Source: Pseudoflavonifractor sp. An44
Lineage (GTDB): Bacteria; Bacillota; Clostridia; Oscillospirales; Oscillospiraceae
Assembly (NCBI RefSeq): GCF_002161675.1
Contig: NZ_NFIH01000008.1
Coordinates: 1 to 64,000 of the forward strand
Direction: 5' to 3'
Length of the DNA: 64,000 nucleotides
Both the position numbers and the translations under genes were made by a program. A model generated the notes under the pieces. The model made no database searches, was not told the origin of the DNA, and saw only the letters and a program-made list of their open reading frames with translations. Below are positions 8,465 through 16,223 of the stretch, piece by piece. The first letter of the stretch is position 1. The number at the start of each line of letters is the position of its first letter.

Positions 8465-8493
8465 ATTTAGCTTAATTTAAAATTAAGCTAAAT
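8465..8493. repeat. 29-bp AT-rich palindrome
   Basis: Two 14-bp arms around one central base, built on TTAGCTTAATTT and its complement. It has no T tract and no adjacent start codon. It sits in a 170-bp AT-rich gap (8384-8553) between the XRE genes and the transporter remnant. It could be a protein-binding site or the scar of a mobile element. Confidence 0.6.
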
Positions 8494-8553
8494 CACTTTG
8501 CTTAATTCTCTTGATTTTGCAAAAATATTTTGCTAATCTTAGCTAGCTAGTTC

Positions 8554-8600
8554 AAAAACACCCAGAGCACACCGAAGAAACGGTATACTCTGGGTGTTTT
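8554..8600 (-). terminator. Terminator for the minus-strand transporter remnant/TrmO operon
   Basis: 13-bp stem AAAACACCCAGAG (8555-8567) with its complement (8588-8600); read on the minus strand it ends in a run of T. Confidence 0.85.
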
Positions 8601-8607
8601 AGCTCTT

Positions 8608-9109
8608 TTATAGTTGAATGATTTGCCGCTTCTTGTCGTACAGCGTCTTGCTGCCGAAGTACAGCGTGCCAAAACAGGCACAGGTGACAGCGGTACAGAT
8701 GGCGATCATAATGGCGATCTGATAGAGGATGGAGGTCATGGGCAGGGTGCCCGCCAGAATCTGTCCGGTCATCATCCCGGGCAGGGAGACAATGCCCATA
8801 CCCACCATGGAGTTGAGGGTGGGCAGTATGGCGGTCTCCAGGGCCTGACGGACAAAGGTACACCGCCTGGGGCACCAGCAGCACCTGGCGGCGATAGGGC
8901 AAGATCTGGTACTCCTCCAGGGGGATGCCCCGGTAGAACATACAGCCCGGGTCGGCGGGAATGGACCCATTGAGCAGCCGCAGATAGGTGCTCTTCCCCG
9001 CCCCGCTGCGCCCGGTGACAAAGGCAAACTCCCCCTCCTCCACCCGAAGGGCCGGGTAGCGGAGGAAGTCCTGGAATGTTAGGGCTTCCGTGGTGCGTAT
9101 CATGTCCAT
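8608..9109 (-). pseudogene. Remnant of a FetA/FetB-like ABC transporter fused by deletion
   Basis: From 9109 to about 8866 the minus strand encodes the first 80 or so residues of an ABC ATPase (Walker A GRSGAGKST, then QVLLVPQAVYL). From about 8865 to 8608, in another frame, it encodes the end of a UPF0014/FetB-type permease (FVRQALETAILPTLNS, then SLPGMMTGQILAG and IAIMIAICTAV, ending KKRQIIQL). The rest of the ATPase (signature, Walker B) and most of the permease are missing. A single deletion spanning the two adjacent genes explains this. In intact relatives the pair exports or moves metal ions such as iron. No functional transporter can be made here. Confidence 0.85.
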
Positions 9110-9122
9110 ACCAGCGTCCCCC

Positions 9123-9791
9123 TCACCCGTGGATGTCCACGATGCGAGCTACGCCGTCGTCCACGGTGAAGTGCACCTCCAGCCCGCCAAAGCCGAAGCC
9201 GTATACCCGCTGGCTGTCCCGCTGGTAGGGGGGCCGGGGGTCCTGGGCCAGCACTCCGGCCAGGGCCTCCCGCTTCCCCTCAGGGATGAGGCAGAGCAGA
9301 TGGGGTGGAATGTCCACCTTCAGCTTTTGCTCCGGGGCGTCCTGAGCAAAGCCCCCCACCGCCTCCGGGTGGCAGTCGGCATAGGGCACATAGGGCTTGA
9401 TGTCATAGATGGGGGTGCCGTCCATGAGGTCCGCCCCCGCCACGTAAATCACCGGGCCCTGGGGCGTGTGCTCCTCCACCCCCACCAGCTCCACGCAGGA
9501 CAGGCCGATGGGGTTGGGCCGGAAGGGGGACCGGGTGGCAAACACCCCCATACGGGCGTTGCCCCCCAGCCGGGGCGGGCGCACCGTGGGAGACCAGGGC
9601 TTGCCCACACACTGGGAGAACTCCCAGATGAGCCACAGGTGAGAGAAGCCGTCTAAGCCCCGCAGCGCCTCCGGGTTGCGATACTCCGGGGCAAAGACAA
9701 TGGTGGCCCGGAGTTCACGCACCAGCCCCGCCTGGCGGGGGACCCCGAATTTACTGGTGAAATCCGTATGAATGTGGGCGATGGGTTCCAT
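9123..9791 (-). CDS. trmO: tRNA (t6A37) N6-methyltransferase TrmO/TsaA
   Basis: A 222-residue TsaA/TrmO-family protein. In characterised members it uses S-adenosylmethionine to methylate N6-threonylcarbamoyladenosine at position 37 of tRNA-Thr. Typical features are the N-terminal IAHIHTDF, the EFSQC segment, ATRSPFRPNPIGLS (the family fingerprint) and DIKPYVPY-AD. The C-terminal extension is the usual second domain. The ATG at 9791 follows a GAGGTG-like site. It lies 13 bp upstream of the transporter remnant on the same strand and is probably co-transcribed with it. Confidence 0.92.
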   Translation of the reverse strand: MEPIAHIHTDFTSKFGVPRQAGLVRELRATIVFAPEYRNPEALRGLDGFSHLWLIWEFSQCVGKPWSPTVRPPRLGGNARMGVFATRSPFRPNPIGLSCVELVGVEEHTPQGPVIYVAGADLMDGTPIYDIKPYVPYADCHPEAVGGFAQDAPEQKLKVDIPPHLLCLIPEGKREALAGVLAQDPRPPYQRDSQRVYGFGFGGLEVHFTVDDGVARIVDIHG

Positions 9792-9812
9792 GAAAACACC
9801 TCGTTTGTACTC

Positions 9813-11021
9813 TTATTCTTCCAAGTTCTCCCGGGTCAACAGCTTCCGGTAGGTGGCGTCCATACCGATGGCCCCCAGGGGTGCGGTGATGAGGATGCCC
9901 AGCACCGCCACAGACAGCACAATCTGTCCGCAGGGCAGGCCCATGGCCAGGGGCACCGAGCCAATGGCGGCCTGCACCGTGGCCTTGGGCAGATAGGCGA
10001 TGACGCAGAACAGGCGCTCCTTGCGGGTGAGCTTGGTGCCCGCCACACACAGGCACACACCCACGGCCCGGAACACCAGGGCGCACAGAATCATGAGCAC
10101 GGCGGCCCCTCCGGCGCTCATGGTGTAGCGGATATCCACAGCGGCGCCCACCAACACGAAGAGGATGACCTCGGCGGCAATCCACAGCTTGCCGAACTTC
10201 TCAGACAGGCGCTTGGAGACAAAGGCAGGGCTCTTGATTTTCAGCACGCAGGCCATGCTCACCACGGCCAGCAGACCGGAGACCGACACGATGCCCTCCA
10301 GCCAGGTCTCCACTGCCATCAGGGTGAAGGACACGCCCAGGACGATGATGACCTTGGTGCTGTTGCGCACACAGTGCTGGTGGGCATAGGCGGTCTCGAA
10401 AAAGCGGCTTAAAAGCCACCCCACCACAGCGCCCAGGGCCACACCCAGGACGATGGACACGGGGATGTTGACAAAGTCCATGAGCTGGGGGTTGCCGCCC
10501 TGGGCCATGCCGGTAAAGGTGGTAAAGAGGACGATGACAAAGATATCATCACAGGAGGCTCCGGCCAGAATCATCTGGGGGATGCCCTTTTGGGTGCCGT
10601 ACCCCGTCTCCATCAGCTGCACCATCCGGGGCACCACCACCGCCGGGGACACCGCCCCCAGCACGGCGCCCATGACGGCGGCCTCCATGATGTTGACCCC
10701 CAGCAGGTGGGGGGCCACCAGCACGTAGCCCAAAATCTCAAAGCTGGCGGGGACAAAGGACATCATCACCGCCGGACGGCCCACCTTTTTCAGGTCGGAC
10801 AGGTTGAGGGCCAGGCCCGCTTTCAGCAGGATGATGATGAGGGCCATCTGGCGAAGCTCCGCCGAGATGGACAGAATGGACGGGTCCAGCCAATTGAGCA
10901 CATAGGGGCCCACCACAATGCCGGTGATGAGCATACCGATGATGCGGGGCAGCTTGAGCTGCTGGACGATGGCCGCCATGGATAGGCCCACCAGGAATAT
11001 GAGTGCCAGGGATGTTAACAT
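9813..11021 (-). CDS. CPA1-type cation:proton antiporter
   Basis: A 402-residue integral membrane protein with about 12-13 hydrophobic segments, of the monovalent cation:proton antiporter (CPA/Kef-like NhaP) superfamily. Conserved-looking parts are LPRIIGMLITGIVVGP near the N-terminus, ASCDDIFVIV (the acidic ion-binding helix) and a C-terminal LPKATVQAAIGSVPLA. It has no cytosolic TrkA/RCK domain. The ATG at 11021 is chosen over an upstream in-frame codon because AAGGAGG precedes it directly. It probably exchanges Na+ or K+ for H+; the ion is not determinable here. Confidence 0.88.
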   Translation of the reverse strand: MLTSLALIFLVGLSMAAIVQQLKLPRIIGMLITGIVVGPYVLNWLDPSILSISAELRQMALIIILLKAGLALNLSDLKKVGRPAVMMSFVPASFEILGYVLVAPHLLGVNIMEAAVMGAVLGAVSPAVVVPRMVQLMETGYGTQKGIPQMILAGASCDDIFVIVLFTTFTGMAQGGNPQLMDFVNIPVSIVLGVALGAVVGWLLSRFFETAYAHQHCVRNSTKVIIVLGVSFTLMAVETWLEGIVSVSGLLAVVSMACVLKIKSPAFVSKRLSEKFGKLWIAAEVILFVLVGAAVDIRYTMSAGGAAVLMILCALVFRAVGVCLCVAGTKLTRKERLFCVIAYLPKATVQAAIGSVPLAMGLPCGQIVLSVAVLGILITAPLGAIGMDATYRKLLTRENLEE

Positions 11022-11189
11022 GTTGGTTTCCTCCTTGTGGCCACAAAAAAAGCCAATGCCCCCTGTGACCAAAATAAATCACAGAAGTCATCAGCTGAAC
11101 ACAGCGGTTTCGGTTGCCCGTGGGAGAACTTCATTCCCACAGGAGATTATAGCCCACTTATCTGGGTTTGTAAAGGACTTTTTCTGCCC

Positions 11190-11219
11190 TTGACAGCCTC
11201 CTTGTCCCACAGGTATGAT
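11190..11219 (+). promoter_or_regulatory. Sigma-A promoter of the AIM24-family gene
   Basis: TTGACA (11190-11195), an 18-bp spacer and TATGAT (11214-11219), 35 bp before the ATG at 11254. Confidence 0.7.
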
Positions 11220-11253
11220 AATAATATCCTAGATACAAAAAGGGAGGGTTTCT

Positions 11254-11931
11254 ATGAGATACGAAATTACCGGCGGCGCATTTCCCGTGGTCATCTGCCA
11301 CTTGCAGGACCGGGAGCAAATGATCACCGAGCGGGGCTCCATGGTGTGGATGAGCCCCAACATGGCCATGGAGACCTCCGGGGGCGGTCTGGGCAAGATG
11401 TTTTCCCGGGCCTTCTCAGGAGAGAGCATGTTCCAGAACATCTACACCGCCCGGGGCCAGGGCATGATCGCCTTTGGCTCCAGCTTCCCCGGCAAGATCA
11501 TGCCCCTGAACATCGGGCCCGGCCAGGAGATGATCTTGCAGAAAAACGCCTTTTTGGCTGCCGAGTCCACGGTGGACCTGTCCATCCACTTCAGCCGCAA
11601 GCTGGGGGCAGGCTTCTTCGGCGGCGAGGGCTTTATCATGCAGCGCCTGTCCGGGCGTGGCGTGGCCTTTGCGGAAATTGACGGCGAGCTCATCGAGTAC
11701 GACCTGGCACCGGGGCAGCAGATCGTGGTGGACACCGGCAACGTGGCCGGCTTCTCCCCCACCGTCACCATGGACATCCAGCAGGTGCCCGGGCTAAAAA
11801 ACAAGTTCCTGGGCGGTGAGGGTCTCTTCAATACCCTGCTCACCGGCCCCGGCAAGGTGTGGCTCCAGACCATGCCCATCTCCAATGTGGCCATGGCCAT
11901 CCGCCCCTTCATCCCCACCGGCAACGGTTAA
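11254..11931 (+). CDS. AIM24/TIGR00266-family protein
   Basis: A 225-residue soluble protein made almost entirely of beta-strand-like segments with many Gly, matching the AIM24 (TIGR00266) family. Members are small beta-barrels of unknown bacterial function; the yeast mitochondrial namesake supports inner-membrane organisation. Motifs seen are ERGSMVWMSPN, GSSFPGKI, GGEGFIMQRLSG and GGEGLFNTLLTGPG, the last two showing the internal repeat. No signal peptide or membrane segment. GGGAGG lies before the ATG. It has its own promoter and terminator, so it is monocistronic. Confidence 0.85.
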   Translation: MRYEITGGAFPVVICHLQDREQMITERGSMVWMSPNMAMETSGGGLGKMFSRAFSGESMFQNIYTARGQGMIAFGSSFPGKIMPLNIGPGQEMILQKNAFLAAESTVDLSIHFSRKLGAGFFGGEGFIMQRLSGRGVAFAEIDGELIEYDLAPGQQIVVDTGNVAGFSPTVTMDIQQVPGLKNKFLGGEGLFNTLLTGPGKVWLQTMPISNVAMAIRPFIPTGNG

Positions 11932-11948
11932 TTTGTGTACATCTGTGC

Positions 11949-11994
11949 GTCCCCGGCGGAACTGTCCTTCCGCCGGGGACAACTTTTCTTTTTT
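11949..11994 (+). terminator. Terminator after the AIM24-family gene
   Basis: 12-bp stem GTCCCCGGCGGA (11949-11960) with 11969-11980, then a T-rich tract to 11994. Confidence 0.92.
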
Positions 11995-12083
11995 ACCTCT
12001 TTACATTATCTCGTTACTGTGCTAAAATACCGTCACTGGCTCCTCCACCCACAGGAGGGACCCAATGAGGAGGATATGAGGAT

Positions 12084-12884
12084 ATGAAAAAGATGATTTC
12101 TCTGGCGCTGGCCCTGGCCATGGGGCTGAGCCTGGCCGCTTGCAGCGGAAAAGACGCGAAAAACACCGAACCCACCAGCGATCTGGCCTATGTCCAGGAC
12201 AAGGGCACCCTGGTGGTGGGCATCACCGAGTTTGAGCCCATGGACTACCAGGACGAGAATGGCAACTGGGTGGGCTTCGACGCCGACATGGCCACCCTCT
12301 TTGCCGAGAGCCTGGGGGTGGACGTGGAGTTCCAGCTCATCGACTGGGACAGCAAGATCATGGAACTGGACGGCAAGACCATTGACGTGGCTTGGAACGG
12401 CATGACCCTCACCGAGGACGTGAAGGAGGCCATGGAGTGCTCCAACCCCTACTTCAACAACGCCCAGGTGGTGGTGGTCAAGGCCGACCAGGCGGACAAA
12501 TATCAGACCGTGGACAGCATCAAGGACCTGAGCTTCTCCGTGGAAAGCGGGTCGGCAGGCATGGAGCAAGCCGATGCCTATTCCCTCAACTACACCCCCG
12601 CTAAGAGTCAGGCCAACACTCTGCTGGAGGTGGCCTCCGGCACCTCGGATGCGGCCATCATCGACTACCTCATGGCCGTGGCGTCCACCGGCGAGGGCAC
12701 CAGCTATGAAAATCTCACCTACACCGTGTCTCTGGCCGACGAGCAGTACGGCGTGGGCTTCCGCAAGGGCTCCGACCTGGCGGAAAAACTCAACGAGTTC
12801 TTCGCCGAGAAGTACGCCGACGGCACCATGCAGAAGGTGGCGGAGAAGTACGGCATTGCCGAGAAATTGGTGGAGCAGCCATAA
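12084..12884 (+). CDS. Polar amino-acid ABC transporter substrate-binding lipoprotein
   Basis: A 266-residue family-3 solute-binding protein. It has a lipoprotein signal peptide (hydrophobic stretch, lipobox LAAC, Cys20 as the lipid anchor) and the usual two-lobe fold. VVGITEFEPMDYQD opens lobe one and GFDADMATLFAESLGV follows the family signature; WNGMTLT and VESGSAG line the expected ligand cleft. It delivers an amino acid to the permease and ATPase encoded next. The ligand cannot be read from the sequence. A 301-bp gap with a strong hairpin lies between it and the permease, consistent with more binding protein than membrane components. Confidence 0.92.
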   Translation: MKKMISLALALAMGLSLAACSGKDAKNTEPTSDLAYVQDKGTLVVGITEFEPMDYQDENGNWVGFDADMATLFAESLGVDVEFQLIDWDSKIMELDGKTIDVAWNGMTLTEDVKEAMECSNPYFNNAQVVVVKADQADKYQTVDSIKDLSFSVESGSAGMEQADAYSLNYTPAKSQANTLLEVASGTSDAAIIDYLMAVASTGEGTSYENLTYTVSLADEQYGVGFRKGSDLAEKLNEFFAEKYADGTMQKVAEKYGIAEKLVEQP

Positions 12885-12895
12885 CACAGGCGCAA

Positions 12896-12925
12896 CCGAA
12901 GGCAGAGCGGATGCTCTGCCTTCGG
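12896..12925 (+). promoter_or_regulatory. Intra-operon hairpin after the binding-protein gene
   Basis: Perfect 13-bp GC-rich stem (12896-12908 with 12913-12925), GGAT loop and no T tract. Such stems downstream of binding-protein genes often act as partial terminators or protect the upstream mRNA. Confidence 0.7.
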
Positions 12926-13170
12926 TCAGATCATGAAAAAGCAAATTCCATGTAAGATATTCAGATTATTTTGCAGGATCATAAGCCCTCGGCAGAGTTT
13001 TCCCGCCGAGGGGCGGGAAAATAAATTGAAATCTGTTTTTTCCGGGGACATGCGCATCGGAAAAAACACTTCTGGAGCCCGCCAGTGTGGCCTTGGGTCG
13101 CCCTTTGACCCAAGGGTGCATGCAGCGGGCTGCACTTTCTCTCAAAAATGCAAGCATTTTTGAGACGCAT
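12926..13170 (+). other. Structured gene-free stretch between binding protein and permease
   Basis: No credible gene. It contains four further hairpins: CCGAGGGC-type pairing near 12990-13010, TGTTTTTTCCG/CGGAAAAAACA (13034-13044 with 13058-13068), CCTTGGGTC/GACCCAAGG within a GCCCGC/GCGGGC outer stem (about 13078-13132), and CTCAAAAATGC/GCATTTTTGAG (about 13141-13164). The density of inverted repeats suggests a composite repeat element or an RNA regulator inside the operon. Only one copy is seen in this window. Confidence 0.55.
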
Positions 13171-13185
13171 TAAGGTGGTATTGAC

Positions 13186-13857
13186 ATGTTTGCAACCGTC
13201 ATTGGAGCGCTGAACGAGGGCTTTGTCCAGACGCTCAAACTTTTTTTCGTCACCCTATTAGGGGCGCTTCCCCTGGGTCTGGTCATCTGCTGGGGGTCCA
13301 TGAACCGCTTTTTCCTCCTGCGATGGCTCTCCCGGGCGCTGGTGTGGGTCATCCGGGGCACCCCGCTGATGCTCCAGCTGTTCGTCATCTTCTATGTCCC
13401 GGGCATGATTCCTGGTTTCGAAAACCCCTGGCCCGCTGGCGATTCCGGACGGTTTATCGCCGCCAGTGTCACCTTCATTCTCAACTACGCCTGTTACTTC
13501 TCGGAGATCTACCGAGGCGGCATTCAGGGCGTCCCCAAGGGGCAGCAGGAGGCGGGGCAGGTGCTGGGCATGACCAGGGGCCAGATTTTCTTCCACGTCA
13601 CCCTGCTGCAAATGATCAAGCGCATCGTGCCCCCCATGTCCAACGAGGTCATCACCCTGTTAAAGGACACCGCTCTGGCAGGCGTCATCTCCCTGCAAGA
13701 GCTGTTGTGGGCAGGCGAGGCCTTCCTGAAAAGCTCCCACGGCTACCGTGGCCTGCTGTGGCCCCTGTTCTTCACCGGCGTATACTACCTGGTCTTCAAC
13801 GGCCTGCTCACCCTGCTGCTGGGGCGGCTGGAGAAGAAGCTGGACTATTTCTCCTGA
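13186..13857 (+). CDS. Polar amino-acid ABC transporter permease
   Basis: A 223-residue inner-membrane permease with about five hydrophobic segments, of the HisM/GlnP type. The N-terminal FVQTLKLFFVTLLGALPLG and RGTPLMLQLF are characteristic. The EAA loop that docks to the ATPase is GQQEAGQVLGMTRGQIFFH. As a single permease gene it should work as a homodimer. AAGGTGG precedes the ATG. The ATP-binding subunit starts 17 bp downstream, so the two are co-translated. Confidence 0.94.
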   Translation: MFATVIGALNEGFVQTLKLFFVTLLGALPLGLVICWGSMNRFFLLRWLSRALVWVIRGTPLMLQLFVIFYVPGMIPGFENPWPAGDSGRFIAASVTFILNYACYFSEIYRGGIQGVPKGQQEAGQVLGMTRGQIFFHVTLLQMIKRIVPPMSNEVITLLKDTALAGVISLQELLWAGEAFLKSSHGYRGLLWPLFFTGVYYLVFNGLLTLLLGRLEKKLDYFS

Positions 13858-13874
13858 AAAGGCGGGTGTGACAT

Positions 13875-14660
13875 ATGGCAATCTTAGAGGTAAATAACCT
13901 GGAAAAACACTTTGGGTCCACCCGGGTGCTGGAGGATATCAGCTTTGATTTGGAGAAGGGCAAGGCCCTGGCCATCATTGGCTCCTCGGGCAGCGGCAAG
14001 ACCACCCTGCTGCGGTGCCTGAACTTCCTGGAGACCCCGGATCAGGGCACCATCTCGGTGGGGGGCAACGTCATCTTTGACGCCGCCAACCGCCGCAGCC
14101 AGACCGATGCCGAAATCCGCAAAAAACGCCTCCACTTCGGCATGGTGTTTCAGTCCTTCAACCTGTTTCCCCAGTATACAGCCCTGAAAAATGTGACCCT
14201 GGCCAAGGAACTGCTGGCCCGGGAACGGCCCGACTTCAAGGCCAACAAAAAGGCCATTTTGGAGGAGATTCAACAGGAGGGCCTGGAGCTGCTCACCAAA
14301 ATGGGCCTGGAGCAGCGGGCAGGCCACTACCCCAGCCAGCTCTCCGGCGGCCAGCAGCAGCGGGTGGCCATCGCCCGGGCCCTGGCCCTGAAGCCGGATA
14401 TCCTGTGCTTTGACGAGCCCACCTCTGCCCTGGACCCGGAGCTCACCGGAGAGGTGCTGCGGGTCATCCGGGGCCTGGTGGAACAGAAGACCACCATGAT
14501 CATCGTCACCCACGAGATGGCCTTCGCCCGGGACGTGGCCGACGAGGTGATGTTCATGGATGGGGGCCTCATCGTGGAGCGAGGCCCCGCCCGACAGGTC
14601 ATCGAGAACCCCCAAGAGGAGCGCACCCGGCAGTTTTTGGCCGGATACACCCAAGAATAA
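13875..14660 (+). CDS. Polar amino-acid ABC transporter ATP-binding protein
   Basis: A 261-residue ABC ATPase of the GlnQ/HisP type powering uptake by the preceding permease and lipoprotein. Walker A is GSSGSGKTT (residues about 36-44), the Q-loop is VFQSFNLFP, the signature is LSGGQQQR, Walker B is ILCFDEPTSALDP and the switch His is in VTHEMAFA. All catalytic elements are intact. An insertion of about 15 residues between Q-loop and signature (ARERPDFKANKKA) is slightly longer than in GlnQ. Last gene of the operon, followed by a strong terminator. Confidence 0.96.
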   Translation: MAILEVNNLEKHFGSTRVLEDISFDLEKGKALAIIGSSGSGKTTLLRCLNFLETPDQGTISVGGNVIFDAANRRSQTDAEIRKKRLHFGMVFQSFNLFPQYTALKNVTLAKELLARERPDFKANKKAILEEIQQEGLELLTKMGLEQRAGHYPSQLSGGQQQRVAIARALALKPDILCFDEPTSALDPELTGEVLRVIRGLVEQKTTMIIVTHEMAFARDVADEVMFMDGGLIVERGPARQVIENPQEERTRQFLAGYTQE

Positions 14661-14662
14661 GC

Positions 14663-14704
14663 AAAAAACATCCACATGGACCCAGGTCCATGTGGATGTT
14701 TTTT
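14663..14704. terminator. Bidirectional terminator between convergent operons
   Basis: 20-bp perfect inverted repeat (14663-14682 with 14685-14704) with A6 and T6 ends, between the ABC ATPase gene and the isomerase gene. Confidence 0.92.
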
Positions 14705-14712
14705 CTGTTCTC

Positions 14713-16188
14713 TCAGGCGAAGGGATTCTCGTCGGGATAGGGCAGGCTCTTGGGCTGGTTGTAGGCGATATCCCCCACGCCCAGGTACTTGAACACCTCG
14801 TACAGGGCCTTGCCGTGGTGACCGAAGGCCACAGCCCCGTGGTGGGGATAGCGCTTGGCCAGCAGCACATGGCGGTAGAAGCGGTCCATCTCCGGGATGG
14901 CAAAGGCGCCGATGGAGCCGAAACTCTGGCAGTCCACATCCATCACCTGGCCCTGGGCGATGTAGGCCCGCAGCTGGGTGTCGGCAGTGCTCTGGAGGCG
15001 GAAGAAGGTGATGTCTCCGGCCTTGATGTTGCCCTCCATGGTGCCACGAGTGATGTCCGGCTCGGCCAGCTCGGGCTCCAGGTCCCGCTTCATGATGAGC
15101 TGATAGCCCATGTGGGGATTTTTCAGCAGGGAACAGCTGGTGTTGCCGCAGTGAAAGCCCATGAAGGTCTCGTTCAGGCGTACGTCGTACTTGCCCCGCA
15201 CGCACTGGTCATACATGGACTGGGGCACGGTGTTGTTGATGTCCAGCAGGGTGGTGGGCCCGCCGGAGACGCACACCCCGATGTACTCGGACAGGGCCCC
15301 GTAGATATCCACCTCGCAGGCCACGGGGATGCCCCGGGCGGCCAGACGGCTGTTGACGTAGCAGGGCACGAACTTGAACTCGGTCTGGAAGGCGGGCCAG
15401 CACTTGTTGGCAAAGGCCACATACTGCCGGGTGCCCTTGTGGTCCCGGGCCCAGTCCTCCAGGGTCAGCTCATACTGGGCCAGACGGGGCAGAATGCCAG
15501 CGTAGGGGTTGTGGTCCCCCAGCTCCGCCTCCATCTCCGCCATCTTGGCGGGAATGCGGGGGTCGTCAGCGTGCTTGTTGTAGGCCACCAACAGGTCCAG
15601 CTCGGAGTTCTCCTCCACCGCCACGCCCAGGTCGTACAGGGCCTTGATGGGGGCGTTGCAGGCCAGAAAATCGTCGGGACGGGGGCCAAAGGTGATGACT
15701 TTCAGACCCTTGAGGCCCAGAATGGCCCGGGCGATGGGGACAAACTCCGCCATGGCGTGGGCCAGGTCCTGGGCGGTCCCCACGGGGTACTCGGGGATGT
15801 AGGCCCGCAGGCCCCGCAGCCCCAGGTTATAGGAGCAGTTGAGCATGCCGCAGTAGGCGTCGCCACGGCCATCGTGGAGGTCGCCGTCTCCCTCGGCGGC
15901 GGCCACGTACATCACAGGGCCGTCAAACCACTCGCCGATGAGGGTCTCCGGGGTCTCGGGGCCGAAGTTGCCCAAAAACACCACCAGAGCGTTGACCCCG
16001 GCCCCCTTCACGTCGTCCACGGCGGCCCGGGCGTCCAGCTCGGTCTCCACGGTGACGGGGCACTCATACACGCCCTCCCCATAGGCGGCCACCAGGGCGG
16101 CCCGGCGGCGCTGGGACAGCGCGGCGGGGAAACAGGAGCGGGACACGGCGATTAAGCCCAGCTTTACCTCAGGAATATTGTCAAACAT
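14713..16188 (-). CDS. L-fucose/L-arabinose isomerase-family protein
   Basis: A 491-residue protein of the FucI/AraA-like aldose-ketose isomerase superfamily, cytoplasmic and metal-dependent in known members. Recognisable parts are GPRPDDFLACNAP, EVDIYGALSEYIGVC, LLDINNT, FHCGNTS and the C-terminal FGHHGKALYEVFKYLG. It starts 36 bp after the kinase gene stops, in the same direction, so the two form an operon. The partner looks like xylulokinase, so the substrate may be a pentose or a 6-deoxy-hexose whose ketose is then phosphorylated. The specific sugar is not determinable. Confidence 0.85.
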   Translation of the reverse strand: MFDNIPEVKLGLIAVSRSCFPAALSQRRRAALVAAYGEGVYECPVTVETELDARAAVDDVKGAGVNALVVFLGNFGPETPETLIGEWFDGPVMYVAAAEGDGDLHDGRGDAYCGMLNCSYNLGLRGLRAYIPEYPVGTAQDLAHAMAEFVPIARAILGLKGLKVITFGPRPDDFLACNAPIKALYDLGVAVEENSELDLLVAYNKHADDPRIPAKMAEMEAELGDHNPYAGILPRLAQYELTLEDWARDHKGTRQYVAFANKCWPAFQTEFKFVPCYVNSRLAARGIPVACEVDIYGALSEYIGVCVSGGPTTLLDINNTVPQSMYDQCVRGKYDVRLNETFMGFHCGNTSCSLLKNPHMGYQLIMKRDLEPELAEPDITRGTMEGNIKAGDITFFRLQSTADTQLRAYIAQGQVMDVDCQSFGSIGAFAIPEMDRFYRHVLLAKRYPHHGAVAFGHHGKALYEVFKYLGVGDIAYNQPKSLPYPDENPFA

Positions 16189-16223
16189 GATAAAAACCCT
16201 CCTTACAGGTTCAAAATATACTC

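Noticed and set aside
12933-13170. Short frames on both strands between binding protein and permease
   Set aside because: No ribosome binding site or protein-like composition; the region is packed with inverted repeats.
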